From NCBI GenBank assembly GCA_965213645.1, contig CBDBZX010000002.1:1860001-1924000 (forward strand): a stretch of DNA of 64,000 nt. The letters run 5' to 3'. Below, piece after piece: positions 15,781 to 23,373 of this stretch; within the stretch, counting starts at the first letter, position 1, and each line of letters starts with the position of its first letter. Below the pieces are notes generated by a model. That model was not told the origin of the DNA. It was given only the letters and a program-made list of their open reading frames with translations, and searched no databases. The stretch comes from CBDBZX01 sp965213645. Lineage in GTDB: Bacteria; Deinococcota; Deinococci; Deinococcales; Trueperaceae. Both the position numbers and the translations under genes were made by a program.

Positions 15781-16491
15781 TTAAGTGGTGTTCGTCAGGA
15801 CGCTTTGGCGCAGTGAAGATGGCTTGACGAAGTAGCGTCCCCTCGAGCCCCGCAGCACCCCCGCCTCGCGCAGTTGGGCGAAGGCGTAGGAGACCGTGAC
15901 CCGCGTCGCGTTCACCAAAGCCGCGACGTCTTCATGCGTTAAAAGCAGCTCTAACTCGGTCCAGCAGCCGTGCTCGTCAAGATGCGTCACGCCGAAGCGC
16001 GGCGCGAGCCAGCCGAACAGCCACAGGATACGGGCGTCCGTGGGGTAGGTCGAGAGCGTCACGTGCCGCTCCGCCGAGGCGAGCTGCCGCCCGAGCTGGG
16101 CCAAGAGGTCCAGGGAGACACGCTGGTTTAATCCCCCTAGCACAGACTCGCGGGAGGTGTAGTCGAGCGCGACCTCTGACATGCAGCGCGCGTCGGCGCT
16201 GTAGCGAGCGTGGGGCCTCAGCGCGTCAGGCCCCAACACGTCGCCCGGCCCAGCTAGACGCACGGTGACCTCGCGCCCCTCCTCGGTGAGGTGCACGAGC
16301 CGCACTAAGCCTATTCTCACGGTGAAGAGCCCTGCTACGGGGTCGCCGCAGTGAAAGACCGGCTCGCCCTTGGCGTAGTGCCGGACAGGTTTTAGAGAGG
16401 CGGCTTGACGGGTCAGCCCTCCACAGGTCAGCTTTTTGCCGTGCGCTGCGCCCTGTACCGAGCTGTTCGTTTGGTGAGGTGCTACGTTCAT
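15781..16491 (-). CDS. Crp/Fnr-family regulator
   Basis: 236 residues: an N-terminal cyclic-nucleotide-type beta barrel (KGEPVFHCGDPVAGLFTVRIGLVRLVHL through VRLAGPGDVLGPDAL) and a C-terminal winged helix with LLTHEDVAALVNATRVTVSYAFAQLREAG as recognition unit. ATG 16491 has AAGGAGG at 6 nt; the frame continues upstream to 17031 but that part is not protein-like. The cAMP phosphate motif RxxESA is not evident, so another effector or redox cue is possible. Heads an operon with the cupin AraC gene and is preceded by the island promoter element. Confidence 0.88.
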   Translation of the reverse strand: MNVAPHQTNSSVQGAAHGKKLTCGGLTRQAASLKPVRHYAKGEPVFHCGDPVAGLFTVRIGLVRLVHLTEEGREVTVRLAGPGDVLGPDALRPHARYSADARCMSEVALDYTSRESVLGGLNQRVSLDLLAQLGRQLASAERHVTLSTYPTDARILWLFGWLAPRFGVTHLDEHGCWTELELLLTHEDVAALVNATRVTVSYAFAQLREAGVLRGSRGRYFVKPSSLRQSVLTNTT

Positions 16492-16519
16492 GTGTGGCCT
16501 CCTTTTCGTGACTTTGGCG

Positions 16520-16561
16520 AGACTACCGTACGGCGAGTCCGGGCGTCTTGAAAGAAATTGC
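16520..16561 (-). promoter_or_regulatory. Island promoter: element with -10 TAGTCT
   Basis: GCAATTTCTTTCAAGAC (16561-16545, minus sense), 21 bp, TAGTCT (16525-16520). Drives the Crp-like gene and is back-to-back with the plus-strand site at 16587. Confidence 0.65.
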
Positions 16562-16586
16562 TGGCTTGGCCTTAGCACGACTCGAC

Positions 16587-16628
16587 CGCAACTTTCTTCA
16601 AGCCTTTCGCAAAGAGGTGACCTATACT
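16587..16628 (+). promoter_or_regulatory. Island promoter: element with -10 TATACT
   Basis: CGCAACTTTCTTCAAG (16587-16602), 20 bp, TATACT (16623-16628). Drives the plus-strand AraC gene at 16753. Confidence 0.7.
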
Positions 16629-16752
16629 TGGGTAGAGCATGGCTTACACTTCCCTGACAGTTTCTCGTGCAATGGTGGCGGGCGTGCTCGGCAAAACGAA
16701 CGTGAGACCCTATGGAGAACACGGCGGAAGAGGAGCGAAAGGGCAAGCCTAA

Positions 16753-17589
16753 GTGAGAGACGAACAGTTCAAAACGCCCCCTAAGGGGACGCCCGTCCGC
16801 TACTGGCGTCACGAGCACGTCCCTGGGGTCGAGTTCGCGCAGACCTCTCTGGACGCGCACGCCTTCGCGCCGCGCGTAGAGAGTGCGTACGCCTTTGTCT
16901 ACCTCAAGCGCGGCTCCGCGAGCGCCACGTTGCGGGGCCAAACGTACGCCCTTTCCGCTGGCGCGCTCTTTCTGGTCACGCCCGGCGAGGTGTGCGCCGC
17001 CCAGAACCCGCACGAGCCCTGGCAAGCACAAGCCGCGCTCGTCAACGCGGACATCGCCGCTGACATCACCTTCGACCTCACTGGGCGGCGGGTGCTACCG
17101 ACGTTTGGCACGCCCTTTTTGCCGACGCACTTCGCGGCAGACTTCGTGGCGTTCTGGGAGAGCGTGGAGCTGCCGAGTTCGGCGCTCGAGCGCGAGTCGC
17201 GCATCCTCATCCTGACGGGCGACGTGATCGAGACGCTCGGCGAGCTGCCCGCAATGCTCGAGCCGGACGCAGAGAAGCGCGTGCTAGGGCTGCTCAGGGC
17301 ACACGTTTGGGACCGCCCGTCAGACGAGCTACCGTTGCGCGAGCTGGCCCGCAGCGCCCAGCTTTCCTTAAAGCAACTTCTTTGCGCGTTCGAGCTGGAA
17401 CAGGGGGTCGACCTCGAGACCTATCAGCGCCTCGTGCGCCTCGCGCTCGCCAAAGCACTCCTGGGGCGCGGCCGATCTTTAGCGAGCGTAGCGCAGGAGG
17501 TAGGTTTGGAGCCGACTGACCTCCAGGACGAGTTCGAACGCGTTTACAAGCTGACGCCTGAGGTGTACGGGCAGGCTGTTGGCGGTTAA
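16753..17589 (+). CDS. AraC-family regulator (variant W-R-x-E group)
   Basis: 278 residues starting at GTG 16753; the codon before it is a stop, so no longer form exists. The N-terminus VRYWRHEHVPGVEFAQTS is a divergent version of the island's WRPxxxxGLE signature, followed by a cupin-like stretch (LSAGALFLVTPGEVCAAQ). The C-terminal HTH region is LRELARSAQLSLKQLLCAFE and SLASVAQEVGLEPTDLQDEFE. The second recognition helix lacks the usual DxxHFTRxF pattern, so DNA contact may differ. Its 3' end overlaps a decayed transporter fragment on the other strand by 2-3 bases. Confidence 0.85.
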   Translation: MRDEQFKTPPKGTPVRYWRHEHVPGVEFAQTSLDAHAFAPRVESAYAFVYLKRGSASATLRGQTYALSAGALFLVTPGEVCAAQNPHEPWQAQAALVNADIAADITFDLTGRRVLPTFGTPFLPTHFAADFVAFWESVELPSSALERESRILILTGDVIETLGELPAMLEPDAEKRVLGLLRAHVWDRPSDELPLRELARSAQLSLKQLLCAFELEQGVDLETYQRLVRLALAKALLGRGRSLASVAQEVGLEPTDLQDEFERVYKLTPEVYGQAVGG

Positions 17590-17829
17590 AACTGCCAGAC
17601 GAGCGTCGCCCCGGCAATGAGGCAGACCGCGCCCAGAGCCCGCTGCCAGTTGAGGCGGTGCAGCTCGAAATTTGAAAGGCCGAAGTGGTCGATGACGAGC
17701 GCCGCGATGAAGCTGCCCCGCGATGATGGTGCCGACTTGACAGAGGATCACGTCGCCGTCTTCTAGCCGGTAGACGCCGGAGAAGTCCAACTCGGCCTCC
17801 TGCCCTTCAGCGCCTAGGGGCGGGCCCAA
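17586..17829 (-). pseudogene. Remnant of a DMT (YdcZ-like) transporter joined to an SMP-30-like fragment
   Basis: From 17716 down to the stop at 17588-17586 the minus strand reads SFIAALVIDHFGLSNFELHR and NWQRALGAVCLIAGATLVWQ. This aligns with the C-terminal third of the intact transporter at 20015-20455 (VAAIVIDHFGLLNFEMHP, QRLLGALLLLVGVVLI). Just upstream, in another frame, QVGTIIAGQ matches its preceding helix, and before that ELDFSGVYRLEDGDVIL resembles SMP-30/gluconolactonase sequence. A deletion thus seems to have joined pieces of two genes beside the SMP-30 gene end. Confidence 0.65.
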
Positions 17830-18884
17830 TAAGACGAAGGGTGGGTTCGTAAAGTAGAGTGCGCCCCTTGTCCGAGCAGTTCGCCCAGCGGCACGCCCAC
17901 AAGTTCAAAAGGCAGGTCGGGCGGCGTGTTCAGCGCCCCGTTCTCGTCGTCGATGATGTGGTCGAGCTGGCTGTTGACCGTCCAGAGGGTGTCACCCTGC
18001 ACGGCTGAAGAGGTCGGGCGGTTGTAGACCGCTTCGAAGACATCCCTAGCGGTGAAAGTAGCGCTCGAGTAATCCTCAGCGAACTCAGCACTGACGATAG
18101 AGGCGGGCGGCGTTACGTTGACCATCAAGAGACTGTCCTCATGAAAGAACATCCCGTCCGAGCCGCCAAAGGTTTCCACTGCGTCCCCGCTAAGCTCTAC
18201 GTCCATGACCTCTTGCGTCGCCAGGTCGATGCGCACTAAACGTCCGCCGCCCTGGTCGATGCGGTCCATGACCGAGGCGATGAGATAGTCGCTGCCGGGC
18301 GTGAATGCCAGGCCGTTCAGCCCGAAGGCCCGTTCTGGGTCGGGGTTCATCAAGAGGTCGTCCTGCACAAAGACCTCGACGCCATTTAGTTCGGGGTCTG
18401 CCGTCCAGATAGTCGGTGCGGCCGTGTCCGAGACGTAGACGCGCCCGTCCTCCGCGATCGCGATCTCGTTGAAGAAGTGCGGGCTGTCGTCCGGGTCGGC
18501 TAGGGAGGCCAAAAGCTCGCCTGAGTCCAGGTCGTACACCTTGAGGTCGCTCGTAAACCCGTCGAAGGAGAAGTTGGCGACCCACAAGCGTTCTCTCGCT
18601 TCGTCCGCGGCTAAGCCGACGGCGCTAGATAGCCCGTCCTCCCCCGCCTCCTTGAACACTTGGGCCTCGCCGTTCACAACCCTCAAGATGGAACCGTTGC
18701 CGAAGCCCGTCACGAACAGGTCGCCGTTTTGGAGCGCCAACACGCCCTCCGGGTAGAGCGCCTCGCCGGGCAGGGCGAGCGTTTCCTGCGCCCATGCGCC
18801 TGCCGGTAGGTACGCACTTAGCGCGAGCGCCACCAGAGCCAAGAGGCCGCGCCTCGCAGCCCCTAATCCTTCGCCTCGTTTCAT
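17814..18884 (-). CDS. Secreted SMP-30/gluconolactonase-like beta-propeller
   Basis: About 356 residues with a Sec signal peptide (ALVALALSAYLPAGAWAQ). The body is a six-bladed propeller of the SMP-30/strictosidine-synthase type, with blades such as ALYPEGVLALQNGDLFVTGF, FNEIAIAEDGRVYVSDT and FGLNGLAFTPGSDYLIAS. Relatives are Ca2+- or Zn2+-dependent lactonases. ATG 18884 has AAAGGAG at about 7 nt. After LPFELVGVPLGELLG, where relatives usually end, about 18 extra residues run into the remnant region, so the C-terminus may have been altered by the same rearrangement. Divergent from the AraC gene at 19118; both carry the island element. Confidence 0.82.
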   Translation of the reverse strand: MKRGEGLGAARRGLLALVALALSAYLPAGAWAQETLALPGEALYPEGVLALQNGDLFVTGFGNGSILRVVNGEAQVFKEAGEDGLSSAVGLAADEARERLWVANFSFDGFTSDLKVYDLDSGELLASLADPDDSPHFFNEIAIAEDGRVYVSDTAAPTIWTADPELNGVEVFVQDDLLMNPDPERAFGLNGLAFTPGSDYLIASVMDRIDQGGGRLVRIDLATQEVMDVELSGDAVETFGGSDGMFFHEDSLLMVNVTPPASIVSAEFAEDYSSATFTARDVFEAVYNRPTSSAVQGDTLWTVNSQLDHIIDDENGALNTPPDLPFELVGVPLGELLGQGAHSTLRTHPSSYWARP

Positions 18885-18931
18885 GTCGTCACTCCTTTCG
18901 GCGCTGGTGCTTTATGCAGCAGCATGTCACG

Positions 18932-18974
18932 AGCCTAGAGCCTCGCCCGCGAGGAGGTCTTGAAGCATCTTGCG
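18932..18974 (-). promoter_or_regulatory. Island promoter: element with -10 TAGGCT
   Basis: CGCAAGATGCTTCAAGACC (18974-18956, minus sense), 21 bp, TAGGCT (18937-18932), ahead of the SMP-30 gene. Confidence 0.7.
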
Positions 18975-19026
18975 GAGCGGCGTGATGGCGGAAGGTTTGG
19001 GGGCGCGGAGGCTGGTTCTGCGGGGA

Positions 19027-19070
19027 GGTCAATATCGTTCAAGAAACTTCCCAAGCGGAAGCTCTATACT
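19027..19070 (+). promoter_or_regulatory. Island promoter: element with -10 TATACT
   Basis: GGTCAATATCGTTCAAGAA (19027-19045), 21 bp between TTCAAG and TATACT (19065-19070). Drives the AraC/transporter pair starting at 19118. Confidence 0.75.
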
Positions 19071-19117
19071 GCCCCTAGCAGACCACCCGCCCCGCCTTGC
19101 CGCGTGAAGGAGCCGAG

Positions 19118-19996
19118 ATGAGCCGCGTACAAGAACAAAGCCTGGAAGAACGCCCGCAAGAGCGCATCAAGGTGTGGAGGCCGCAGGGGACCGCGGGGGT
19201 GGAGGTGGAGCTGTTCGATAACATTCCCAGTTTTGACCTGCCCCCTGTTTACTTCGACGGTTACTATGAGTTCACTGTGGCTCGAGCGAGTAGCTACAGG
19301 TTCAGATATATGAACGCTGTACACCGCTTCTCCTCTGTAGACAATCTTTTCTTCGTCCAGCGACCGGGAGAAACCTTTAGCGCTACAAGCAGGGACGGTC
19401 TCTCGGCGACGGCTCGCATCCTGCGCCTCTATCCCGAGCTGATGGCGGACATGAAGGAAGCCTTACGGCTCAAGACGGGTCTGCCCTACTTTCCCTCGAT
19501 GACCGCCGACGAAAACCTGAACGCTCCTATTGCTAAACTTGCCACAGAAACGATCAACGCCTTTGACGGGGGCGCGACGGGCTTGGAGTGCGAATCGCGC
19601 CTGCTTAGGCTCATGCACGCAGTTCTCAAGCACCTCTCCGACACCCCGCCACCCGAAGTTAAGTTGGGCAAAGAGCATAAAGCTGTGTCTCTGGTCAAAG
19701 AGGTCTTGCACGCGCACCTCGAGGCTACGGTCAAGCTGGACGACCTCGCCGCGCTGACGCACCTCAACAAGTTCTACCTCTTGCGGGTCTTTCAACGGGA
19801 CGTAGGGATGTCGCCCCACGAGTACCAGATGGGGCTGCGAGTCAACCGGTCCAAGCACCTCTTGGCGAAGGGCGAGAAACCCGCTAACGTCGCTTTTGAC
19901 CTGGGCTTTTTGGACCAAGCACACTTCACCCGCACCTTCAAAAGCTACACCCAGACCACGCCGGGGCGCTTCCAGAAGCTGAGCCTAGCAAGTTAG
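19118..19996 (+). CDS. AraC-family regulator (WRPQGTAGVE group)
   Basis: 292 residues from ATG 19118, five bases after AAGGAG. It opens IKVWRPQGTAGVEVELFDNI. The sensor half is close to that of the 20549 gene (YYEFTVARASSYRFRYM versus FYDMTVASGGNYKFRYM), so the two are recent duplicates. The C-terminal AraC HTH contains LDDLAALTHLNKFYLLRVFQ and DLGFLDQAHFTRTF, with TPGRF at the end. It is followed after 18 bp by the small DMT transporter gene and probably cotranscribed. Its promoter carries the island element, compatible with autoregulation. Confidence 0.92.
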   Translation: MSRVQEQSLEERPQERIKVWRPQGTAGVEVELFDNIPSFDLPPVYFDGYYEFTVARASSYRFRYMNAVHRFSSVDNLFFVQRPGETFSATSRDGLSATARILRLYPELMADMKEALRLKTGLPYFPSMTADENLNAPIAKLATETINAFDGGATGLECESRLLRLMHAVLKHLSDTPPPEVKLGKEHKAVSLVKEVLHAHLEATVKLDDLAALTHLNKFYLLRVFQRDVGMSPHEYQMGLRVNRSKHLLAKGEKPANVAFDLGFLDQAHFTRTFKSYTQTTPGRFQKLSLAS

Positions 19997-20014
19997 ACGC
20001 CAGGAGGCCGGACC

Positions 20015-20455
20015 GTGCTGCCCTACATCATCCTCGCCCTCTTGATCGGGGCAAGCATCCCCATCCAGGTCGCCGCCAACACGACGCTGCGCACCTATCT
20101 GGGCCACCCCTTCTGGGTCTCGGTCGCCATCTTCGCGCTCGGGCTGGTGCTGTCGCTGCTGCTCGCGCTAGGCGTACGTTCGCCTGCACCTAAGATCGCC
20201 GACCTCCCCGCTGTGCCCTTATGGGCCTGGAGCGCGGCGCTTTTAGCCATCTTCTACCAGGTCGGCACCATCGTCGCCGGGCCGCGCCTGGGGGCCGCCT
20301 CCCTGATCGGGCTCATCATCGCGGGGCAGCTCGTCGCCGCCATCGTCATCGACCACTTCGGGCTCTTAAACTTCGAGATGCACCCCGCCACCTGGCAGCG
20401 GCTCTTGGGCGCACTCCTGCTGCTCGTCGGGGTGGTGCTCATCCGGCGGTTTTGA
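20015..20455 (+). CDS. Small DMT-superfamily transporter (YdcZ/DUF606 type)
   Basis: 146 residues with five hydrophobic segments, the usual size and layout of the YdcZ (DUF606) branch of the drug/metabolite transporters, which act as dimers or fused repeats in the inner membrane. It starts at GTG 20015, six bases after AGGAGG. Visible helices include ILALLIGASIPIQVAANTTL, VSVAIFALGLVLSLLLALGV and LIGLIIAGQLVAAIVIDHFG. It lies 18 bp after the AraC gene, suggesting the regulator controls a transporter of its own ligand (inference). A decayed second copy lies at 17586-17745. Confidence 0.85.
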   Translation: MLPYIILALLIGASIPIQVAANTTLRTYLGHPFWVSVAIFALGLVLSLLLALGVRSPAPKIADLPAVPLWAWSAALLAIFYQVGTIVAGPRLGAASLIGLIIAGQLVAAIVIDHFGLLNFEMHPATWQRLLGALLLLVGVVLIRRF

Positions 20456-20466
20456 GGGGATCGTTA

Positions 20467-20510
20467 GGTCAACATCGTTCAAGAACGGCGCAACCGGTGG
20501 CGCTTATATT
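20467..20510 (+). promoter_or_regulatory. Island promoter: element with -10 TATATT
   Basis: GGTCAACATCGTTCAAGAA (20467-20485), 21 bp between TTCAAG and TATATT (20505-20510). Drives the AraC pair at 20549 and 21416. Confidence 0.75.
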
Positions 20511-20548
20511 GTTCCTGTGTCAACACGTCCAGCCCTGAGGAGGTCGAG

Positions 20549-21415
20549 ATGAGCCAGGCGGAGCAGCAAGCCGAGCGAGAGCGCGTCAAGGTGTGGCGAC
20601 CCTCTGAGGTCGCGGGGCTGGAGGTGGAGCTGTTCGAGAATATTCCTAATCTCGACCTGCCGCATATCTATCTCGACGGGTTTTACGATATGACGGTAGC
20701 TTCAGGCGGCAACTACAAATTCCGTTACATGGGAGCTGAACACCTCTTCGCTGAACCAGATAACCTCTTCCTCGTCCAACATCCAGGCGAAACCGCAAGC
20801 GTCATAAGTTCAGATAGTCTTCCAATAACCGCCCGCACTCTGCGCTTCTATCCCGAGCTGATACAAGACGTGAGGGAGACGCTAGGGCTCAAAGAGACGC
20901 CCTACTTCCCCTCGATGACGGCAGACGAACGCCTCAACGCCCCTATCGCCCGGCTCGCTTCAGAAACCATCCGCGCGTTCGACGAAGGCGCGACGGGTTT
21001 GGAGTGCGAGTCGCGGCTGTTGGGTCTCATGCACGTCGCCTTGACCCACCTCTCCGACGCGCCGCCCCCCGAGCCCAAACTCGGTCAGGAGCACCGCGCC
21101 GTGTCCCTTGTGAAAGAGGTCGTGCACGCGCACCTGGCGGAAGAGGTCAAGCTCGACCACCTCGCGCTGCTCGCCGACCTGAACAAGTTCCACCTGCTCC
21201 GGGTGTTCCAGCGGGACCTCGGCATATCCCCGCACGCCTATCAGATGTACTTGCGGCTGAACGAATCCAAGCGGCTGCTGGCGAAAGGTGAAGAGATTGC
21301 GAACGTGGCGTTCGACCTGGGCTTTTCGGACCAGGCGCACTTCTCGAGGGCGTTCAAGCGCCACACCAAAACGACGCCGGGCAGGTTTCGGAAGCTGAGC
21401 GCGGTGGAGGGGTAG
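20549..21415 (+). CDS. AraC-family regulator (WRPSEVAGLE group)
   Basis: 288 residues; ATG 20549 sits behind GAGGAGG. The N-terminus VKVWRPSEVAGLEVELFENI places it with the 19118 gene, and the whole sensor half is similar. The linker PPPEPKLGQEHRAVSLVKEV and AraC HTH (LDHLALLADLNKFHLLRVFQ, DLGFSDQAHFSRAF, TPGRFR) are intact. Its stop codon abuts the ATG of the next AraC gene, so the two are translationally coupled, which is unusual for two regulators of one family and raises the possibility of heterodimers (inference). Confidence 0.92.
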   Translation: MSQAEQQAERERVKVWRPSEVAGLEVELFENIPNLDLPHIYLDGFYDMTVASGGNYKFRYMGAEHLFAEPDNLFLVQHPGETASVISSDSLPITARTLRFYPELIQDVRETLGLKETPYFPSMTADERLNAPIARLASETIRAFDEGATGLECESRLLGLMHVALTHLSDAPPPEPKLGQEHRAVSLVKEVVHAHLAEEVKLDHLALLADLNKFHLLRVFQRDLGISPHAYQMYLRLNESKRLLAKGEEIANVAFDLGFSDQAHFSRAFKRHTKTTPGRFRKLSAVEG

Positions 21416-22240
21416 ATGACCGACGGGGGGCGTCACGTTCATAGCGAACCATTACAGGTGCGCACTTGGCGTCCGAAGGACGTGGCGGGGCTCGAGTTCA
21501 TCACCACGAGCTATGCGCCCGTCCGCTTCGAGCCGCACCTGCACGACGCCTGGGAGTTCGTGTGGTGCCAGCGCGGGGGCGGGGTAGCCCGCGTCGGCGG
21601 CGCGGACGTGTCCCTTTCGCCCGGCACGCTGCTCCTCTTCGCGCCCGGTGAGGTGCATAGCGGCTCGAGCGCGTCGGGCTGGCAGACCCGCTCCTTAACG
21701 GTAGACTCAGGCATCTTCGAAGAGGTCGTGGTCGGGCTGACCGGGCAGATTCAGCCCTTTCGGTGGCGCGGACCCGTGCTGCCGACTTCCTTCGCGGTGC
21801 GCTTCGCCGAGCTGTGCGCGTCGTTCGACCGGTCTGGCTCGCAGCTCGAGCGCGAGGAGAACCTGCTTTTCCTGGTCGGTGACGTGGTCGAGACCTTCTG
21901 GGAGGACGCCAAGCCGGAGGGCAAAGAGGCGCGGATGGTCGAGGCGCTCAAGACCTACCTGAACTTCCTCTACGCGAAGGAGATTTCGGTGAAGGATCTG
22001 GCGGTCAAGGCCGAGATGCCCGAGGCGTACCTGGTCAAGGTGTTCAAGGACGCAACGGGTGTCACGCCGGGCGAGTACCAGGCGCTGATGCGGCTCGGCA
22101 AGGCGCGGACGCTCTTGGCGCGGGGCGCGTCACCTCTCGAAGCGGCGACCCGAACAGGCTTTAAGGAGGTCGAGGCGCTTGACGCTGCCTTTCGTCGGCT
22201 CTACCGGGTTGACCTCAGCGCGTACCTAACAGGCTCCTAG
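21416..22240 (+). CDS. AraC-family regulator, second gene of a coupled pair
   Basis: 274 residues; ATG 21416 follows the previous stop with no gap. It opens VRTWRPKDVAGLEFITTSY, then a cupin (FEPHLHDAWEFVWCQRGGGV, LSPGTLLLFAPGEVHSG). The first HTH is VKDLAVKAEMPEAYLVKVFK. The second, PLEAATRTGFKEVEALDAAFR, lacks the conserved HFxRxF, as in the 16753 protein. Those two therefore form a divergent subgroup, perhaps modulators rather than classic activators (inference). Confidence 0.87.
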   Translation: MTDGGRHVHSEPLQVRTWRPKDVAGLEFITTSYAPVRFEPHLHDAWEFVWCQRGGGVARVGGADVSLSPGTLLLFAPGEVHSGSSASGWQTRSLTVDSGIFEEVVVGLTGQIQPFRWRGPVLPTSFAVRFAELCASFDRSGSQLEREENLLFLVGDVVETFWEDAKPEGKEARMVEALKTYLNFLYAKEISVKDLAVKAEMPEAYLVKVFKDATGVTPGEYQALMRLGKARTLLARGASPLEAATRTGFKEVEALDAAFRRLYRVDLSAYLTGS

Positions 22241-22242
22241 TC

Positions 22243-22280
22243 TACGGTCACACCGTAAGATCGTTCAAGACGATGATTTT
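22243..22280. terminator. Paired hairpins between convergent AraC genes
   Basis: TACGGT-CAC-ACCGTA (22243-22257) is followed by ATCGT-TCAAG-ACGAT (22260-22274) and GATTTT on the plus strand. Likely a bidirectional terminator. The second loop happens to contain TTCAAG but has no -10 in register. Confidence 0.5.
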
Positions 22281-22299
22281 GAGAGCGCGGAGGAGGGGC

Positions 22300-23163
22300 T
22301 TAGCTCGAGAGCGTGTGCGTCTGGAACCTCTCCGGCGTGGTCAGGGTGAACCTCTTGAAGGTGCGCGTCAGGTGGGCTTGGTCGGAAAAACCCAGGTCGA
22401 ACGCCACGTTCGCAATCTCTCCACCTCTCGCCAGCTTGTCCTTCGCCCGCTGCACCTTGAGGCCGAGCTGGTATTGATGCGGGTTGACGCCGACCTCTTT
22501 GGAGAAGACGCGGTTTAAGTAGAACTTGTTGAGCCCGGTCAGCGCGGCTAAGTCGTCCAGTTTAACGTCCACCTCGGGCGCGGATTGCAAGGCGTCCTTG
22601 ACGACGGCGACCGCTCTAGGCTCCCGTCCTATCTCGAGGTCGGGCGGCGCTTTAGTCGAGCAGTGCTTGAGGGCGGCGTAGAGCAAACCCAAAAGTTTAG
22701 CCTCACGCTCCATCGTCGTCGCGGGTCGGTCGAAGGTGTCGATGGTGTCCCGGGCGAGCCGCGCGAGCGGGGCGTTCACCTCGGCGTCCACCTCGTAGGC
22801 GGGGAAGTAGGGCAGCGCGGGCGACCCGGTCAGCTCCGCCATGAAGTGTGCCAAGCACGCCTCGGAGAACTTCAACGACCAAACGTCGATGAACGCGCCC
22901 GGTTCACTCTCTGCAAACCATTTGATTTCGGCATTGCTCGTGAACAGCCGGGTCTCTTTGACGCCTGTCATCTCGTGTGCAACACCGCCGATATTCGAGA
23001 CGTTACGCCCTGCCGAGCGCACCACGACGGTCAGATCAAAGGTGGGCACGACGAGCTTGGGAACGTCAATCTCAAACAGCCCGAGCTTCTCCACCTCGAG
23101 CCCCGCGAAGCCCTGGGGCCGCCACACCTTGACGCGCTCTTCGGGTCGTGACGAAGCGTTCAT
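22300..23163 (-). CDS. AraC-family regulator (WRPQGFAGLE group)
   Basis: 287 residues; ATG 23163 has AGGAGGG at 6 nt. It starts VKVWRPQGFAGLEVEKLGLF and carries the shared linker in altered form (KAPPDLEIGREPRAVAVVKD). AraC HTH: LDDLAALTGLNKFYLNRVFS and DLGFSDQAHLTRTF, ending TPERF. Convergent with the coupled AraC pair and divergent from the first STAND regulator, with back-to-back island elements between them. Confidence 0.9.
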   Translation of the reverse strand: MNASSRPEERVKVWRPQGFAGLEVEKLGLFEIDVPKLVVPTFDLTVVVRSAGRNVSNIGGVAHEMTGVKETRLFTSNAEIKWFAESEPGAFIDVWSLKFSEACLAHFMAELTGSPALPYFPAYEVDAEVNAPLARLARDTIDTFDRPATTMEREAKLLGLLYAALKHCSTKAPPDLEIGREPRAVAVVKDALQSAPEVDVKLDDLAALTGLNKFYLNRVFSKEVGVNPHQYQLGLKVQRAKDKLARGGEIANVAFDLGFSDQAHLTRTFKRFTLTTPERFQTHTLSS

Positions 23164-23208
23164 GATGTTCCCTCCTATCCAAAGCGTGTCGGTTGCATGT
23201 CGTTCTCT

Positions 23209-23251
23209 ACCTTAGCGCACTGAGCCGAGAGGCGTCTTGAACAAAGTTGAC
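23209..23251 (-). promoter_or_regulatory. Island promoter: element with -10 TAAGGT
   Basis: GTCAACTTTGTTCAAGAC (23251-23234, minus sense), 21 bp, TAAGGT (23214-23209), ahead of the minus-strand AraC gene. Confidence 0.7.
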
Positions 23252-23313
23252 CGTCCGCCTATACGTGCTTGACTGACCCGCCAAACCGTCGCGGCGAACC
23301 GCCCTGGCTTGGA

Positions 23314-23357
23314 GGTCAACATCCTTCAAGAAACGTGTCGCCCGTTTCTGCTACTAT
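23314..23357 (+). promoter_or_regulatory. Island promoter: element with -10 TACTAT
   Basis: GGTCAACATCCTTCAAGAA (23314-23332), 21 bp between TTCAAG and TACTAT (23352-23357). The STAND regulator ATG is at 23374, so the predicted 5' leader is only about 10 nt with no ribosome-binding site. Confidence 0.72.
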
Positions 23358-23373
23358 ACATCCGAGACCGAAC

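Noticed and set aside
16492..17031. N-terminal extension of the Crp-like gene at 15781
   Set aside because: It crosses two promoter elements and the opposite-strand AraC start; a strong ribosome-binding site precedes ATG 16491.
22260..22274. TTCAAG in the gap between convergent AraC genes taken as another island promoter
   Set aside because: No CAA half-site in register, no -10 box at 20-21 bp and no gene start downstream; it is the loop of a hairpin.
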